From NCBI RefSeq assembly GCF_003248355.1, contig NZ_QKWY01000001.1, forward strand, positions 2,376,001 through 2,440,000: a stretch of DNA of 64,000 bases, given 5' to 3'. The translations under genes and the position numbers were made by a program. Below, in pieces: positions 1 to 7,871 of the stretch. A model generated the notes under the pieces. The model was not told the DNA's origin. It saw only the letters and a program-made list of their open reading frames with translations, and searched no databases. Position 1 is the stretch's first letter; each line of letters opens with the position of its first letter. The DNA is from Streptomyces sp. AC1-42W. GTDB lineage: Bacteria > Actinomycetota > Actinomycetes > Streptomycetales > Streptomycetaceae.

Positions 1-1
1 G

Positions 2-238
2 CGCCACCTTGAGTGGTTCTGCTCCCGGCACCCGCCCGCCGACCCCGCCGACCGGCGCACGGTCCGCCAGGCCGAGCACTGGGAACAGCGGCTCGCCGAC
101 CTCGCCGACGCCGACCCGAAGACGGTCGCGTCGGCCTGGTGGGACCGGGCCCGTTCGGTCGCCGCAGCCGAGGGCGACACCGGTTGGGCCGACCTCGGAC
201 TGACGTTGAAGAACCTCGCCGACCGCTACAGCCCGTAG
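2..238 (+). CDS. C-terminal fragment of a hypothetical protein (cut by window edge)
   Basis: The reading frame is open from the window edge and ends at TAG 236-238, giving 78 visible residues. It is rich in charged and aromatic residues (HLEWFCSRHP near the visible start, then WWDRARS and LKNLADRYSP at the end) and looks soluble and helical. Third positions are almost all G or C, as in real genes here. It lies 127 bases upstream of the proline-rich gene of the mobile element and reads the same way, so it probably belongs to the same element. I do not recognise the family. Confidence 0.6.
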   Translation, partial: RHLEWFCSRHPPADPADRRTVRQAEHWEQRLADLADADPKTVASAWWDRARSVAAAEGDTGWADLGLTLKNLADRYSP

Positions 239-365
239 CTGCTCCCGTCTTCATCTTCATCTTCATCACGCGTGAACTCAGCGCCTCGCCTGCGCGCGTA
301 ATGCCTCTGCGGGCCTGCGCGCGTACGCGAGGCGTCACCCTCTGTCAACCCAGGAGACGCCCGAT

Positions 366-2555
366 ATGACCGACGACAACGTGATCAGCTTCAAGCCGAG
401 GGGGCCGAGCACCCCGCCCCCGCCGGTCCTCCCGCCGCCCCGGCCCCCGGCCGTTACCGCCCCGCCTCCGCCTCCGGCAGCGCCGCCCGCCGCCCCGCCT
501 CCGCCGACCCCGGCGGGCGGGGCGGACGTCGTCCCGGACCACCGCCGCCGGTCGGCCGCCGACTCCCTCGCCGCCCTCACCGCGCCGCCCCCGCCGGTAT
601 CCGCCCCGGAGCCGGGGCACGTGCCGGCCACGTTCCGCAGTGACGGCCTGGACGACCAGCAGGAGACCCCGGCGCCCCGGCTGGGCGCGCTCACCCTCTC
701 CGCGATCCTCGCCGTCGCCCTGGCCGCCCTGCGCGGCACCGCGACGGCCGTGTCCGACTGGCGGCAGCGGAGGACGGAGCAGGCCGCCGAAGCCGCGCCG
801 CTCCGCGAGGCCCGGATGAAGCGCCGGATCGCCGAGGAGGAGCAGGCGGCAGCCGCCAGCGCCGCGAGGAAGGTCCCCAGCAGCCAGGAGTACGGGCGTA
901 AGACCCTGGGCTCCGGCGGAGGGGGCGGCCGTACGAACTCCTCCTCGCCGCCCAAGCCGTCGTCCTCGCCCAAGCCGACCGGCAGCAGCTCCCCGAGCGG
1001 GAGCAAGCCGGGCGGAGTCACGAAGTCGAACGGCGCCGCGTCGGGTGCCGGCGCATCCGGCGGCAAGGGCCCGGCCGCCAGCCCGAAGCCCGCCCCGGCC
1101 GCGGGGAAGGGCGGCGGGGGGAGCGGCAAGCCGGGCGGCTCCTCGCCGTCCGGCAAGGGCGGGAGCGCGGGCGGCACGGCGAAGGGCGGCGGGTCGTCCG
1201 CGCCCCCGCCAGTCAAGCCGTCCGGCAAGGGCGGCGGGAGCGGCAAGCCGGGCGGCTCCTCGCCGTCGGGCAAGGGCGGCGGCGGGGTGGACCTGACGAA
1301 GAAGCCGAAGCCGTCCGGCAAGGGCGCCCCCGGAGCGCCCAAGCCGCCCACCAGCGGGCCGTCGATACCGCCGCCGACCTCCGGCAAGGGCGGCGGCTCG
1401 AAGCCTCCCAGCGGCCCGCCAGCGGCCCCCGGGAAGGGCAAGGGCGGTACGGGGCCGACCGCGCCCCCGAAGCCGACCACGGCCCCGCCGGGGACGTCGA
1501 AGGTGGACCTGACCAAGAAGCCCAAGCCCCCCGGCAAGGGCGCCGCGCCCGGCGCTGCCGGACCGGCCACCACCCCGCCCGCTGCCCCCAAGCCCCCCAC
1601 CGGGCCGACGGCGGCCCCGGGCGGCAAGGGCGGCCCCGCCGCTCCGGGCAAGGGGCCGACGGTCCCGCCCAGGCCCACCAGCCCGCCCCCAGGAGCAGCC
1701 GGAGCGGCGGCCGGAGGGAAGCCGACCCCGGGCGCCACGCCCGGCCCGGCAACGCCCCCTCCGCCCTCTGGAGCCGCTCCCGGCACTCCGTCGGGCTCCG
1801 GGGCCGGGCCGATCCCGCCGAAGCCCTCCACGCCCCCGCCAGGGGCCCCGGGAGCAGCGCCCGGCCCTGCACCCGGGCCGCCCCCGGGGACGGCAGGCGC
1901 CACCCACGGCGCGGCCTCGCCCCCTCCGCCTCCCGGGGCCGGGGCGCCGCCGCCCCGAGGAGCGCGCCGCAGCGCGGCCGACTCCGTCCACACCGCCACG
2001 GCCGCGACGGAGACGGTCATCACCCTGGAGCGCCTGGACCAGCCCGGGGACGCCGCACGCCGCCCAGACCCAGAACCGCCGACAGCCGCCCTTGGCCCCG
2101 GCACCACCAGCACGAAGGAGGACACACGCGTGTCTGCTCTCTCCCTGCCCGGCATGTCCGGACCGGCCGCCGAGCACACCACGGACGTCACGCTCGATGA
2201 CGTCCTGGACGACCTGACCGACGCCAAGGACGAGTGCTTCACCACGTACGACGAGTGCGCCGTCCTCGCCGACAAGGCCCGCAAGCTCCGCGACTCCCTG
2301 ACCGACCTGGCGGAGGAGCTGGCCGAGCGGAACAACGTCATCGGCCGACTCACCAGCGGCGCGATGGTCCGCCTGTCGGAGTCCATGGACCTCCTCGCCC
2401 GCAAGGCCGAGGAGATGCGCCCGAAGTCCCTCGCCGCCGCTGAGGCCGTCGAGACCGCGCACGACGAGATGCACGACGCCTACCGCCCCGTACAGCAGGC
2501 GGCGGCCGACGCCGGTCTGCGTATGCCCTCCGCCCGCATCCACAACGAGGACTGA
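366..2555 (+). CDS. Proline/glycine/lysine-rich mobile-element membrane protein
   Basis: 729 residues from ATG with AGGAGA eight bases upstream. Order of parts: a proline-rich N-terminus (residues 1-70), a hydrophobic segment (LGALTLSAILAVALAALRG, about 107-125) that could span the membrane once, a charged helical stretch (about 130-170), then some 400 residues of SGKGG/KPSGKG-type low complexity, and a folded helical C-terminal domain of about 140 residues (from 589). VDLTKKPKP occurs twice, at residues 308 and 380. The C-terminal domain has its own in-frame GTG start with a strong ribosome site at 2130, so two products are possible. It sits directly upstream of the transfer genes. I infer a membrane-associated role in transfer; no enzymatic motif is visible. 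Low-complexity coding makes the N-terminal part less certain. Confidence 0.6.
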   Translation: MTDDNVISFKPRGPSTPPPPVLPPPRPPAVTAPPPPPAAPPAAPPPPTPAGGADVVPDHRRRSAADSLAALTAPPPPVSAPEPGHVPATFRSDGLDDQQETPAPRLGALTLSAILAVALAALRGTATAVSDWRQRRTEQAAEAAPLREARMKRRIAEEEQAAAASAARKVPSSQEYGRKTLGSGGGGGRTNSSSPPKPSSSPKPTGSSSPSGSKPGGVTKSNGAASGAGASGGKGPAASPKPAPAAGKGGGGSGKPGGSSPSGKGGSAGGTAKGGGSSAPPPVKPSGKGGGSGKPGGSSPSGKGGGGVDLTKKPKPSGKGAPGAPKPPTSGPSIPPPTSGKGGGSKPPSGPPAAPGKGKGGTGPTAPPKPTTAPPGTSKVDLTKKPKPPGKGAAPGAAGPATTPPAAPKPPTGPTAAPGGKGGPAAPGKGPTVPPRPTSPPPGAAGAAAGGKPTPGATPGPATPPPPSGAAPGTPSGSGAGPIPPKPSTPPPGAPGAAPGPAPGPPPGTAGATHGAASPPPPPGAGAPPPRGARRSAADSVHTATAATETVITLERLDQPGDAARRPDPEPPTAALGPGTTSTKEDTRVSALSLPGMSGPAAEHTTDVTLDDVLDDLTDAKDECFTTYDECAVLADKARKLRDSLTDLAEELAERNNVIGRLTSGAMVRLSESMDLLARKAEEMRPKSLAAAEAVETAHDEMHDAYRPVQQAAADAGLRMPSARIHNED
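1119..1279 (+). repeat. 44-bp direct repeat, two copies, inside the Gly/Lys-rich gene
   Basis: The segments 1119-1162 and 1236-1279 differ at one base and encode GSGKPGGSSPSGKGG. They are in the same frame and separated by 73 bases of similar low-complexity coding sequence. This is consistent with expansion of the linker by slippage or unequal recombination. Confidence 0.8.
2113..2132 (+). promoter_or_regulatory. Internal ribosome-binding site and GTG start (2130) for a 141-aa product
   Basis: GAAGGAGG at 2114-2121 followed by GTG at 2130 is one of the best Shine-Dalgarno/start pairs in the element, and it is exactly in frame with the 729-residue gene (codon 589). It would yield a separate 141-residue helical protein ending at 2555, starting VSALSLPGMSG. 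The low-complexity region ends just before it. Either the upstream gene has an internal start, or the true gene is only this short one and the long upstream frame is a separate or dubious extension. Confidence 0.55.
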
Positions 2556-2560
2556 TCACC

Positions 2561-2980
2561 ATGACCGAGCTGGAGCCCTACGTCCCTGCCGGCCTTCCCG
2601 AGCGCAGCGGCGGACGCCTGTCGTTCCTGAGCCTCGCCGGGCGCATCACGACGCTGACCGGTGCGGCCCTCGCCCTGAAAGAGGGCCTGTGGATGCTGCG
2701 GCGGCGGATGGAGAAGGACGCCGACGGCCTGGACCGCCTGGCCGAGCAGTGCGGCACGGCGGAGGTCGAGCCGCGGTTCACCGCGCTCATGACGGATGCC
2801 GCCTCCGCCCTCCGGGCCGTCGCGGAGGCGTCCGGTGAGCTCGCCGGGGCCGCCGACTCCATGGAGGCCGACGCCCGCGCGTTCGGTGACGCCCACGAAG
2901 CCGAGTACCGGGGCGTCTACGAGGCCGTGAAGGCGTCCGGCGTCCAGCAGGCGAAGCCCGGGTTCTACGAGACCCGCTGA
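2561..2980 (+). CDS. Small TraB-like transfer protein of an AICE
   Basis: 139 residues starting MTELEPYVPAGLPERSGG, five bases after the preceding stop. A short hydrophobic stretch (LSFLSLAGRITTLTGAALAL, about 20-39) is followed by a helical, alanine- and glutamate-rich remainder. Small proteins of this look and position, directly before the FtsK-type translocase, are often labelled conjugal transfer protein TraB in Streptomyces elements; I rely on memory of that neighbourhood, not on a search. It forms a likely operon with the upstream gene. Exact role in transfer is unknown. Confidence 0.6.
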   Translation: MTELEPYVPAGLPERSGGRLSFLSLAGRITTLTGAALALKEGLWMLRRRMEKDADGLDRLAEQCGTAEVEPRFTALMTDAASALRAVAEASGELAGAADSMEADARAFGDAHEAEYRGVYEAVKASGVQQAKPGFYETR

Positions 2981-3000
2981 CACCCCGCCACCGCACCACC

Positions 3001-3032
3001 GAGGGGCCCGCGCCGACCCGGCCGGGCCCCTC
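3001..3032 (+). terminator. GC hairpin between traB-like gene and tra
   Basis: GAGGGGCCCG (3001-3010) pairs perfectly with CGGGCCCCTC (3023-3032) around a 12-base loop. There is no T-run. The same arm sequence is used in the hairpin at 8440-8477. It may partly terminate or stabilise the upstream transcript before the tra ribosome site. Confidence 0.5.
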
Positions 3033-3068
3033 ACCCATCCCCCCGCCCTCGCCGTCCTGGAGGACACC

Positions 3069-5372
3069 GTGACCACCGACCTCGCCAAGACCGCCCCCGA
3101 CACCGCCGCCCCGGCCGCTCCCACCGCCACGGCGACCGGCTTCACCCCGGGCACCGCCCGCCGCCTCGCCATCGCCGAGCGGGTCCTCTACGGCGCCGGG
3201 GGCATCCTCACCGCCGCCGGTCCCCAGCTCGGGAACGGGTGGATTCACGCGGGCGTCATCGGGGCCGGTGTCCTCGCGGTGAGCGGCCTGTGGGCCCGGA
3301 CCCGCTCCGGGGACGGCGCCCGCCTGCTGACGGCCTGCACCCGGGCGCTCCCGGTCCTCGGGCTGTCCGGCTGCTACACCGCCGCCCTGGTCGCCCCCGG
3401 GGCGTCGTGGTGGGAGTTCGCCGCCCCGGCCGCTACCGCCGCCCTCGCCGGGGTCGCCGTCCCGCTCACCCGGTCCCGGGGCCTGGTCCACGCGGCCGAG
3501 ACGCTGCCCGCGACCCTCGGTGCGCAGCCCGCCGGGCCCGTGCCGGCAGCGCGCGGCGGCCGGGCCGCCCGGTACGTCGCCGGTCTCCCCGCCCTGTGGT
3601 CCGCCGCGACGTCGACCGGCGAGACGACCCTCGCACGGGTCCGCCTGTACGACGAGAACGCCCCCGACTTCGAGGCCGTCATCGTCGCCCCGGCCGGGCA
3701 GGCCGTCCCCCGGACGCTCGACGAACGCGCGATCGCCGCCGTCTTCGACGTCCCCGAGACGGCCGTCAGCCTCGCCCCGGTGCCCGGGTACGGGCCCGGC
3801 CGCCTGGCCGTCCAGGTCGCCCCGACCCGCGCCGCCCAGCAGGCGACCGGCCAGGGAGACGCGGTGAGCCTGGACGCCCTGTGGGCCGCCAAGGTCTCCT
3901 CACCGCGCGGCATCGCCCCGGGGATGCTCCTCGCCGACTACCGGATCGAGGAGGACCGGGCGCTCCTGCGGATCGTCGCGGAGGACTCCAAGATGATCAG
4001 CCTGCCCCGGGTCCGCCTCGCCCGCGCCCTGGGCGTCACGGACCCCGAGCTGGTCATGGTCGAGACGGACGGCATGGCCTCCGGCGTCGTCTCCGTCTAC
4101 CGGGAACACCCCCTGATCAACATCAGGGAGGCCACCGTCGAGGACCTGACGATGCGCCCGGACGGCACGATCGCGCTCGGTCTATGCCATGACGGCCGCG
4201 TCGCCCGCATCCCGCTGTACGACCCGGAGCTGGGCGCGATCACGGACCTGGTGGTCGGCGCCCCCGGGTCGGGCAAGTCGGTCACGCTGAACACGATCCT
4301 CGCCGCCGAGCGGATCAGCAGCGTCGTCTCGATCGTCGCCGACGCGCAGAACGGCATGAGCCTGCCGGAGGCCAACGGCCGCGTCTTCCACTTCGGTGCC
4401 GGCATCGCCGCGCTCGGTGCGACACTCGCCGCCGCGTGCGCCGTCGCCGACTACCGGGAGACCGTCAGCTCCGCGAACGGCTGGGGCGCCTTCGCCCTCG
4501 GGGAGCCCTGGGCGCTGGTGAACGTCAGCCTGGACGAGATCAACCGCGTCCTCGGGGCGGAGGTCGACGTCCCCCAGGAGTACCGGAAGTGGATCACCGG
4601 CATGATCGGCCGCTTCCAGCTCACCGGCCGGAAGCTCGGCATGGGCCTGCGGTTCGCCGGTCAGTCCATCCACGTCGCCGACCTCGGGGACGCCGAGAAG
4701 ATCCGGGCGAACGCGAAGAACGGCACGGTCTGGCTGGGGCGGGTCAACTCCTCGACCACGAAGAGCATGGCGTCCGACATGGTCACCGACGGCACCGAAG
4801 TCACCCCGATCCCGAAGCACTTCGGGTCGGTGGCCGCCGACGTCGAAGCCGCGTGGACCGGCGAGGAGGTCCCGCGCGGCCCGGTGACCGCCGGGCGCGC
4901 CTGGCTCATCCAGGGCGGGAAGTGCCTCAACACCCGCGTCTTCAAGGCCGTGAAGGAGAACCGCACCTTCCCCGGCCTAATCGCCCTGTACGAGTCGGCC
5001 CCCATCCCGCAGCTCACCCCGGAGGAGGCCGCCGTCTTCCAGCGGGCCTACACGGTCGCCCTGGACGCTGCGGAACGGTTCCTCGCCGGAGAGGACGCCG
5101 ACACCGCCGAGGGGGGCGAGACGGGCGCACAGCGGCCCGCAGCGCCCGCCGCCGGGCCGGTCCCGCCCTCGGCCCCGCGCACCCTGCGGGACCGCATCCT
5201 GGACGCCCTCGCCGACGGGCCGCGCCGCACCCGGGAGATCCGGACGGCGGTCGGCGTCGGCACCCCCGACGGGCCCGCCTCCGGCACGGTCGACAACACG
5301 CTGGGCAAGCTCCGCGACGAGGGCCTGGTGACCCAGCCGACTCGCGGCACCTGGTCCCTCACGACCGGTTGA
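3069..5372 (+). CDS. FtsK/SpoIIIE-type conjugative DNA translocase (Tra)
   Basis: 767 residues from GTG, with GGAGG a few bases upstream. Hydrophobic segments lie within residues 35-140 (membrane anchor). The motor domain has a Walker A GAPGSGKS at 397-404 and a Walker B ending in D489-E490 (ALVNVSLDEIN). The C-terminus (about 700-767, from LRDRILDALADGPRRTREI) looks like a winged helix, comparable to the sequence-reading gamma domain of FtsK and the C-terminus of Streptomyces TraB. Such proteins move double-stranded DNA between mycelial cells without a relaxase. It is the key evidence that this region is an AICE. All ATPase motifs are intact, so it should be active. Confidence 0.93.
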   Translation: MTTDLAKTAPDTAAPAAPTATATGFTPGTARRLAIAERVLYGAGGILTAAGPQLGNGWIHAGVIGAGVLAVSGLWARTRSGDGARLLTACTRALPVLGLSGCYTAALVAPGASWWEFAAPAATAALAGVAVPLTRSRGLVHAAETLPATLGAQPAGPVPAARGGRAARYVAGLPALWSAATSTGETTLARVRLYDENAPDFEAVIVAPAGQAVPRTLDERAIAAVFDVPETAVSLAPVPGYGPGRLAVQVAPTRAAQQATGQGDAVSLDALWAAKVSSPRGIAPGMLLADYRIEEDRALLRIVAEDSKMISLPRVRLARALGVTDPELVMVETDGMASGVVSVYREHPLINIREATVEDLTMRPDGTIALGLCHDGRVARIPLYDPELGAITDLVVGAPGSGKSVTLNTILAAERISSVVSIVADAQNGMSLPEANGRVFHFGAGIAALGATLAAACAVADYRETVSSANGWGAFALGEPWALVNVSLDEINRVLGAEVDVPQEYRKWITGMIGRFQLTGRKLGMGLRFAGQSIHVADLGDAEKIRANAKNGTVWLGRVNSSTTKSMASDMVTDGTEVTPIPKHFGSVAADVEAAWTGEEVPRGPVTAGRAWLIQGGKCLNTRVFKAVKENRTFPGLIALYESAPIPQLTPEEAAVFQRAYTVALDAAERFLAGEDADTAEGGETGAQRPAAPAAGPVPPSAPRTLRDRILDALADGPRRTREIRTAVGVGTPDGPASGTVDNTLGKLRDEGLVTQPTRGTWSLTTG

Positions 5373-5441
5373 ACCGGCCGATAACCGCCCTCCCGGTGCA
5401 CTCCGCCCGCCAGACTGGACGGATCACCAGGAGGGAGCCCG

Positions 5442-5588
5442 ATGCACTTCGAGTTCATCTGCTGGCGGTGCGGGGCGGAATGCCTCGTCTGGGGCAAGCC
5501 GGTCGGCTTCTGGACCGAGCGGTACCGGCTCGACTCCGAATGGTCGTGCTGGTGCTGCGGAGCCATCAACAGCACCCCCGAGGACTGA
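5442..5588 (+). CDS. 48-aa cysteine-rich, zinc-ribbon-like small protein
   Basis: ATG at 5442 is preceded by CAGGAGGGAG with good spacing and the frame ends at TGA 5586-5588. The product has five cysteines arranged as CWRCGAEC near the start and CWCC near the end, a pattern typical of a zinc ribbon or knuckle, with several tryptophans (FICW, GFW, EWSCWCC). It lies between tra and the Spd-like gene and is followed at once by a hairpin terminator. Metal binding is inferred from the pattern; function is unknown. Confidence 0.75.
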   Translation: MHFEFICWRCGAECLVWGKPVGFWTERYRLDSEWSCWCCGAINSTPED

Positions 5589-5609
5589 CCCCACCCGCCA
5601 GCAACACCG

Positions 5610-5639
5610 ACGGCCCGGACCCATCACGGTCCGGGCCGT
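5610..5639 (+). terminator. Hairpin terminator after the small Cys-rich gene
   Basis: ACGGCCCGGACC (5610-5621) pairs perfectly with GGTCCGGGCCGT (5628-5639), 12 bp with a 6-base loop. No T-run follows, as is common in Streptomyces. Confidence 0.7.
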
Positions 5640-5673
5640 TGCCGTGCCCGCCCCCTTCCTGGAGGACCCCGAC

Positions 5674-6261
5674 ATGTACGAGCCGACCCCCGCCGAGCAG
5701 CTGCACGACACCACCCCGGCCCCGGCCGTCTACCGCCCCCAGCACCTCGCCCCCGCCCCGTACGGGCACCAGCTGCAGCACGCGTTCCCCGTGCCGGCCA
5801 CCGACCCGCGCCGCGCCCTCGTCCAGGTCGAGGAGACCGGCCAGTGGGTGCTCGCCCACGTGCCGGCAGCGCCGCCGGTCATCGTCCAGGCCGCGCCCAC
5901 CGCCACGTCCCGCCGCCCGCTGTCGGCCCTGGAGCGCGGCGCGATCGTCGTCGTCTCCTCGGTCTGCGCCCTCACCCTCACCGGAGCCGGAGCCCTCGCC
6001 ATGGTCGGAGCCGCCACCCTCGCCGCCGCCGCTGACCTCGCCATCGGCGGAGCCGTCCTCCTCGGGACCACGCTCGCCGGTCTCCTCGGCCTCCGCGCGT
6101 TCGGCTTCGCCGGGCGTCCGTCGTCCTCCACGGCCCCGGCCGCCGCCCCTCCGGCGCCCGTCACGGTCACCGTGAACGGCACCGGCGGACAGGGCGGCCG
6201 GTGGGGCTCCCGGGGCGGGACCGGCGTCCGTATCGACCGCCTGACCATCAACGGCAACTGA
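5674..6261 (+). CDS. Two-helix membrane protein, Spd (spread)-like
   Basis: 195 residues from ATG 5674, chosen because GGAGG lies eight bases upstream; an earlier in-frame ATG at 5644 falls inside the terminator region. The N-terminal half is soluble and proline-rich. Two hydrophobic helices follow (GAIVVVSSVCALTLTGAGAL and a second from about IGGAVLLGTTLAGLLGL), then a glycine-rich tail containing VTVTVNGTGG and RIDRLTINGN. Small membrane proteins downstream of tra in Streptomyces plasmids and AICEs are usually Spd proteins for spreading along the mycelium. The assignment is by topology and position only. Confidence 0.6.
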   Translation: MYEPTPAEQLHDTTPAPAVYRPQHLAPAPYGHQLQHAFPVPATDPRRALVQVEETGQWVLAHVPAAPPVIVQAAPTATSRRPLSALERGAIVVVSSVCALTLTGAGALAMVGAATLAAAADLAIGGAVLLGTTLAGLLGLRAFGFAGRPSSSTAPAAAPPAPVTVTVNGTGGQGGRWGSRGGTGVRIDRLTINGN

Positions 6262-6305
6262 GCAACGAAGACCGACCGATGACGACGACGACCAGGAGCA
6301 GCAGC

Positions 6306-6698
6306 ATGACGACCAGCCTCACGATCACCTCCTTCGGGTACGGGCACCAGCCGCACGAGCAGCCGCCCGCCGCCCACCTGATCCTCGACCTCCGGCACCA
6401 CTTCCGAGACCCGCACATCAACCCCGCGCTCCGCCAGATGACCGGCCGGGACCAGGAGGTGGCCGCGGTCGTCCTCGCCACCCCGGGCATCCCCGAGCTG
6501 ATCGCCGCGGCCACCCAGGCCGCGCGCGCGTTCCTCACCGGACCGAGCGCCGGGCCGCTGAACATCGCGGTCGGCTGCGTCGGCGGACGTCACCGCTCGT
6601 ACGTCGTGGCCGCCACCATCGGGGCCCGGCTCGCCGACCTCGCCCCCGACGTCGTCCACCTCCATGTGGACCGCCCCGTTCTGCGCCGCCCCCGCTGA
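6306..6698 (+). CDS. Stand-alone RapZ C-terminal-domain protein
   Basis: 130 residues from ATG 6306, which has CAGGAG at a good distance; ATG 6280 is in frame but lacks a ribosome site. The protein aligns by eye along its length with the C-terminal domain of the chromosomal RapZ in this same window: SFGYG for SFGFK, then D-LR-H---P----ALRQMTG for the VDCRFLPNP...LRPFTG block, and IAVGCVGGRHRSYVVA for [16 protein letters not shown], ending DVVHLHVDRPV for [10 protein letters not shown]. The N-terminal kinase-like (Walker) half is absent, so it cannot act as the two-domain adapter. In Escherichia coli RapZ this domain binds RNA and glucosamine-6-phosphate. Its role in a conjugative element is unknown. 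Confidence 0.85.
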   Translation: MTTSLTITSFGYGHQPHEQPPAAHLILDLRHHFRDPHINPALRQMTGRDQEVAAVVLATPGIPELIAAATQAARAFLTGPSAGPLNIAVGCVGGRHRSYVVAATIGARLADLAPDVVHLHVDRPVLRRPR

Positions 6699-6742
6699 CC
6701 CTCGCCCCGCCCCGCCCGAACACCACCACGGAGGTACCCGCC

Positions 6743-6919
6743 ATGTTCCACATCATCAGCCGCCGTACGAACCGTCAGCTGAACGCCACCATCACCGAGC
6801 TGCACCACCGGTCGACCGACGCGGAGGCGCGCATCCTCCAGGCGCTCGCCGTCCTGGAGGGCCGGACCGACGAGGACGCCGAGCGTGTACGCGCCGCCCT
6901 CCTGGGCAAGCGGCCGTAA
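6743..6919 (+). CDS. 58-aa helical protein of the mobile element
   Basis: ATG 6743 follows GGAGGTACCCGCC, a strong ribosome site, and the frame ends at TAA 6917-6919. The product (starting MFHIISRRTNRQLN) is charged and predicted helical throughout, with no cysteine and no membrane segment. A perfect rho-independent terminator lies 45 bases downstream, so it is the last gene of the transfer transcript. I do not recognise it. Confidence 0.7.
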   Translation: MFHIISRRTNRQLNATITELHHRSTDAEARILQALAVLEGRTDEDAERVRAALLGKRP

Positions 6920-6964
6920 CCGACCAACCCCGCCCCCTGACCCCCGGTATGCCGGCACTCCCGT

Positions 6965-7014
6965 GGCCCCCCGGCCGCGTCCTCCCCGTGAGGATGCGGC
7001 CGGGGGGCCTTTTT
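6965..7014 (+). terminator. Rho-independent terminator ending the transfer operon
   Basis: A perfect 14-bp GC stem (6965-6978 with 6996-7009), extended inside by TCCT/AGGA, is followed directly by five T residues. This is the clearest intrinsic terminator in the element. Confidence 0.9.
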
Positions 7015-7080
7015 GCGTTGCGCTGGGGGGTTCCTGACGGTGTGGCACACTCGCCGCCCGCCCCGGGAGGAGAGCACCCA

Positions 7081-7815
7081 GTGAGCCGACAGGACGTCAT
7101 CGACGCCGCCCGCGACTACGCACGCCGCAATCCGGGGGACCTCCGGCAACGGGAGCTCCTGGCCCGCATGGAGGGGCGGACCCTGCCCCCGCTGGACGTC
7201 GGCGCGGCCCGCGCCCGCTGTACGGCCGCAGTGGCCCCGCCACGGCCCGTACAGCGACCGGCGGCCCCTCCGGTCCGCCCGCCCGCTCCACGGCCCGCAC
7301 CGGCCGCCCAGTACGCGATGCGAGGGCCCGACCGTCCGCCCGGCGCGGTCCAGTTCATCGGCCGCGACAACACCTGGCGGTGGGTCCACATCGACCCGGC
7401 CGCGACGGACGGACGGCAGTGGCAGCGCCTCGCGGCCGGACTCGTCGCGGCCGGTCCGTTCCAGTGCCTCCGTGTCCGCCGGGACGCCCTGCCGGCCGAC
7501 CGCAGGGGGCACGCCCTGTTCCCCGTCGACCCGCTCACCGGCGCCCCGTGGGTCGACGTCGTCGTGTCCGCCGCCGTCCCGGCCGGGCGCACCGGCCCCA
7601 CCCTCGCCCACGAGCTGGCACACGTCGCCGACGAGGTCGTCTCGTTGGAGAGGGCGGAGACGGTCGCCGCCTGGCACGCGGCTTTCTCCGGACCGCGCCG
7701 GAGCGCCCACGCCGAAGCGTTCGCCGTCGCCTGCGAGGACTGGGTGACCACGGACACGACGCCCGCCGAGCTGCTCGCCGCCGCCCGCGTCCACCAGGAG
7801 CAGCGGCGCCACTGA
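7081..7815 (+). CDS. Putative zinc metallopeptidase (HELAH zincin)
   Basis: 244 residues from GTG 7081 with GGAGGAG upstream. A helical N-terminus (1-40) and a proline-rich linker (about 55-80) precede a compact domain. That domain contains HELAH at 177-181 and a downstream glutamate, E212 in SAHAEAFA, which fits the HExxH...E ligand set of gluzincin-like peptidases. No signal peptide is present, so it should act in the cytoplasm. Small zincins in mobile elements include ImmA-type proteases that cleave element repressors; a similar role is possible but not shown. It starts a new transcript after the terminator at 6965-7014. Confidence 0.65.
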   Translation: MSRQDVIDAARDYARRNPGDLRQRELLARMEGRTLPPLDVGAARARCTAAVAPPRPVQRPAAPPVRPPAPRPAPAAQYAMRGPDRPPGAVQFIGRDNTWRWVHIDPAATDGRQWQRLAAGLVAAGPFQCLRVRRDALPADRRGHALFPVDPLTGAPWVDVVVSAAVPAGRTGPTLAHELAHVADEVVSLERAETVAAWHAAFSGPRRSAHAEAFAVACEDWVTTDTTPAELLAAARVHQEQRRH

Positions 7816-7871
7816 CCCGCCGGACGGATACCGCCGCCCGGCACCCCCTACCGACACACCAGGAGATCCCC

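Noticed and set aside
335..2543. Two long minus-strand open frames opposite the Pro/Gly-rich gene
   Set aside because: Both are low-complexity products of the repeats on the plus strand, without ribosome sites; the plus-strand frame has a proper start and fits the operon.
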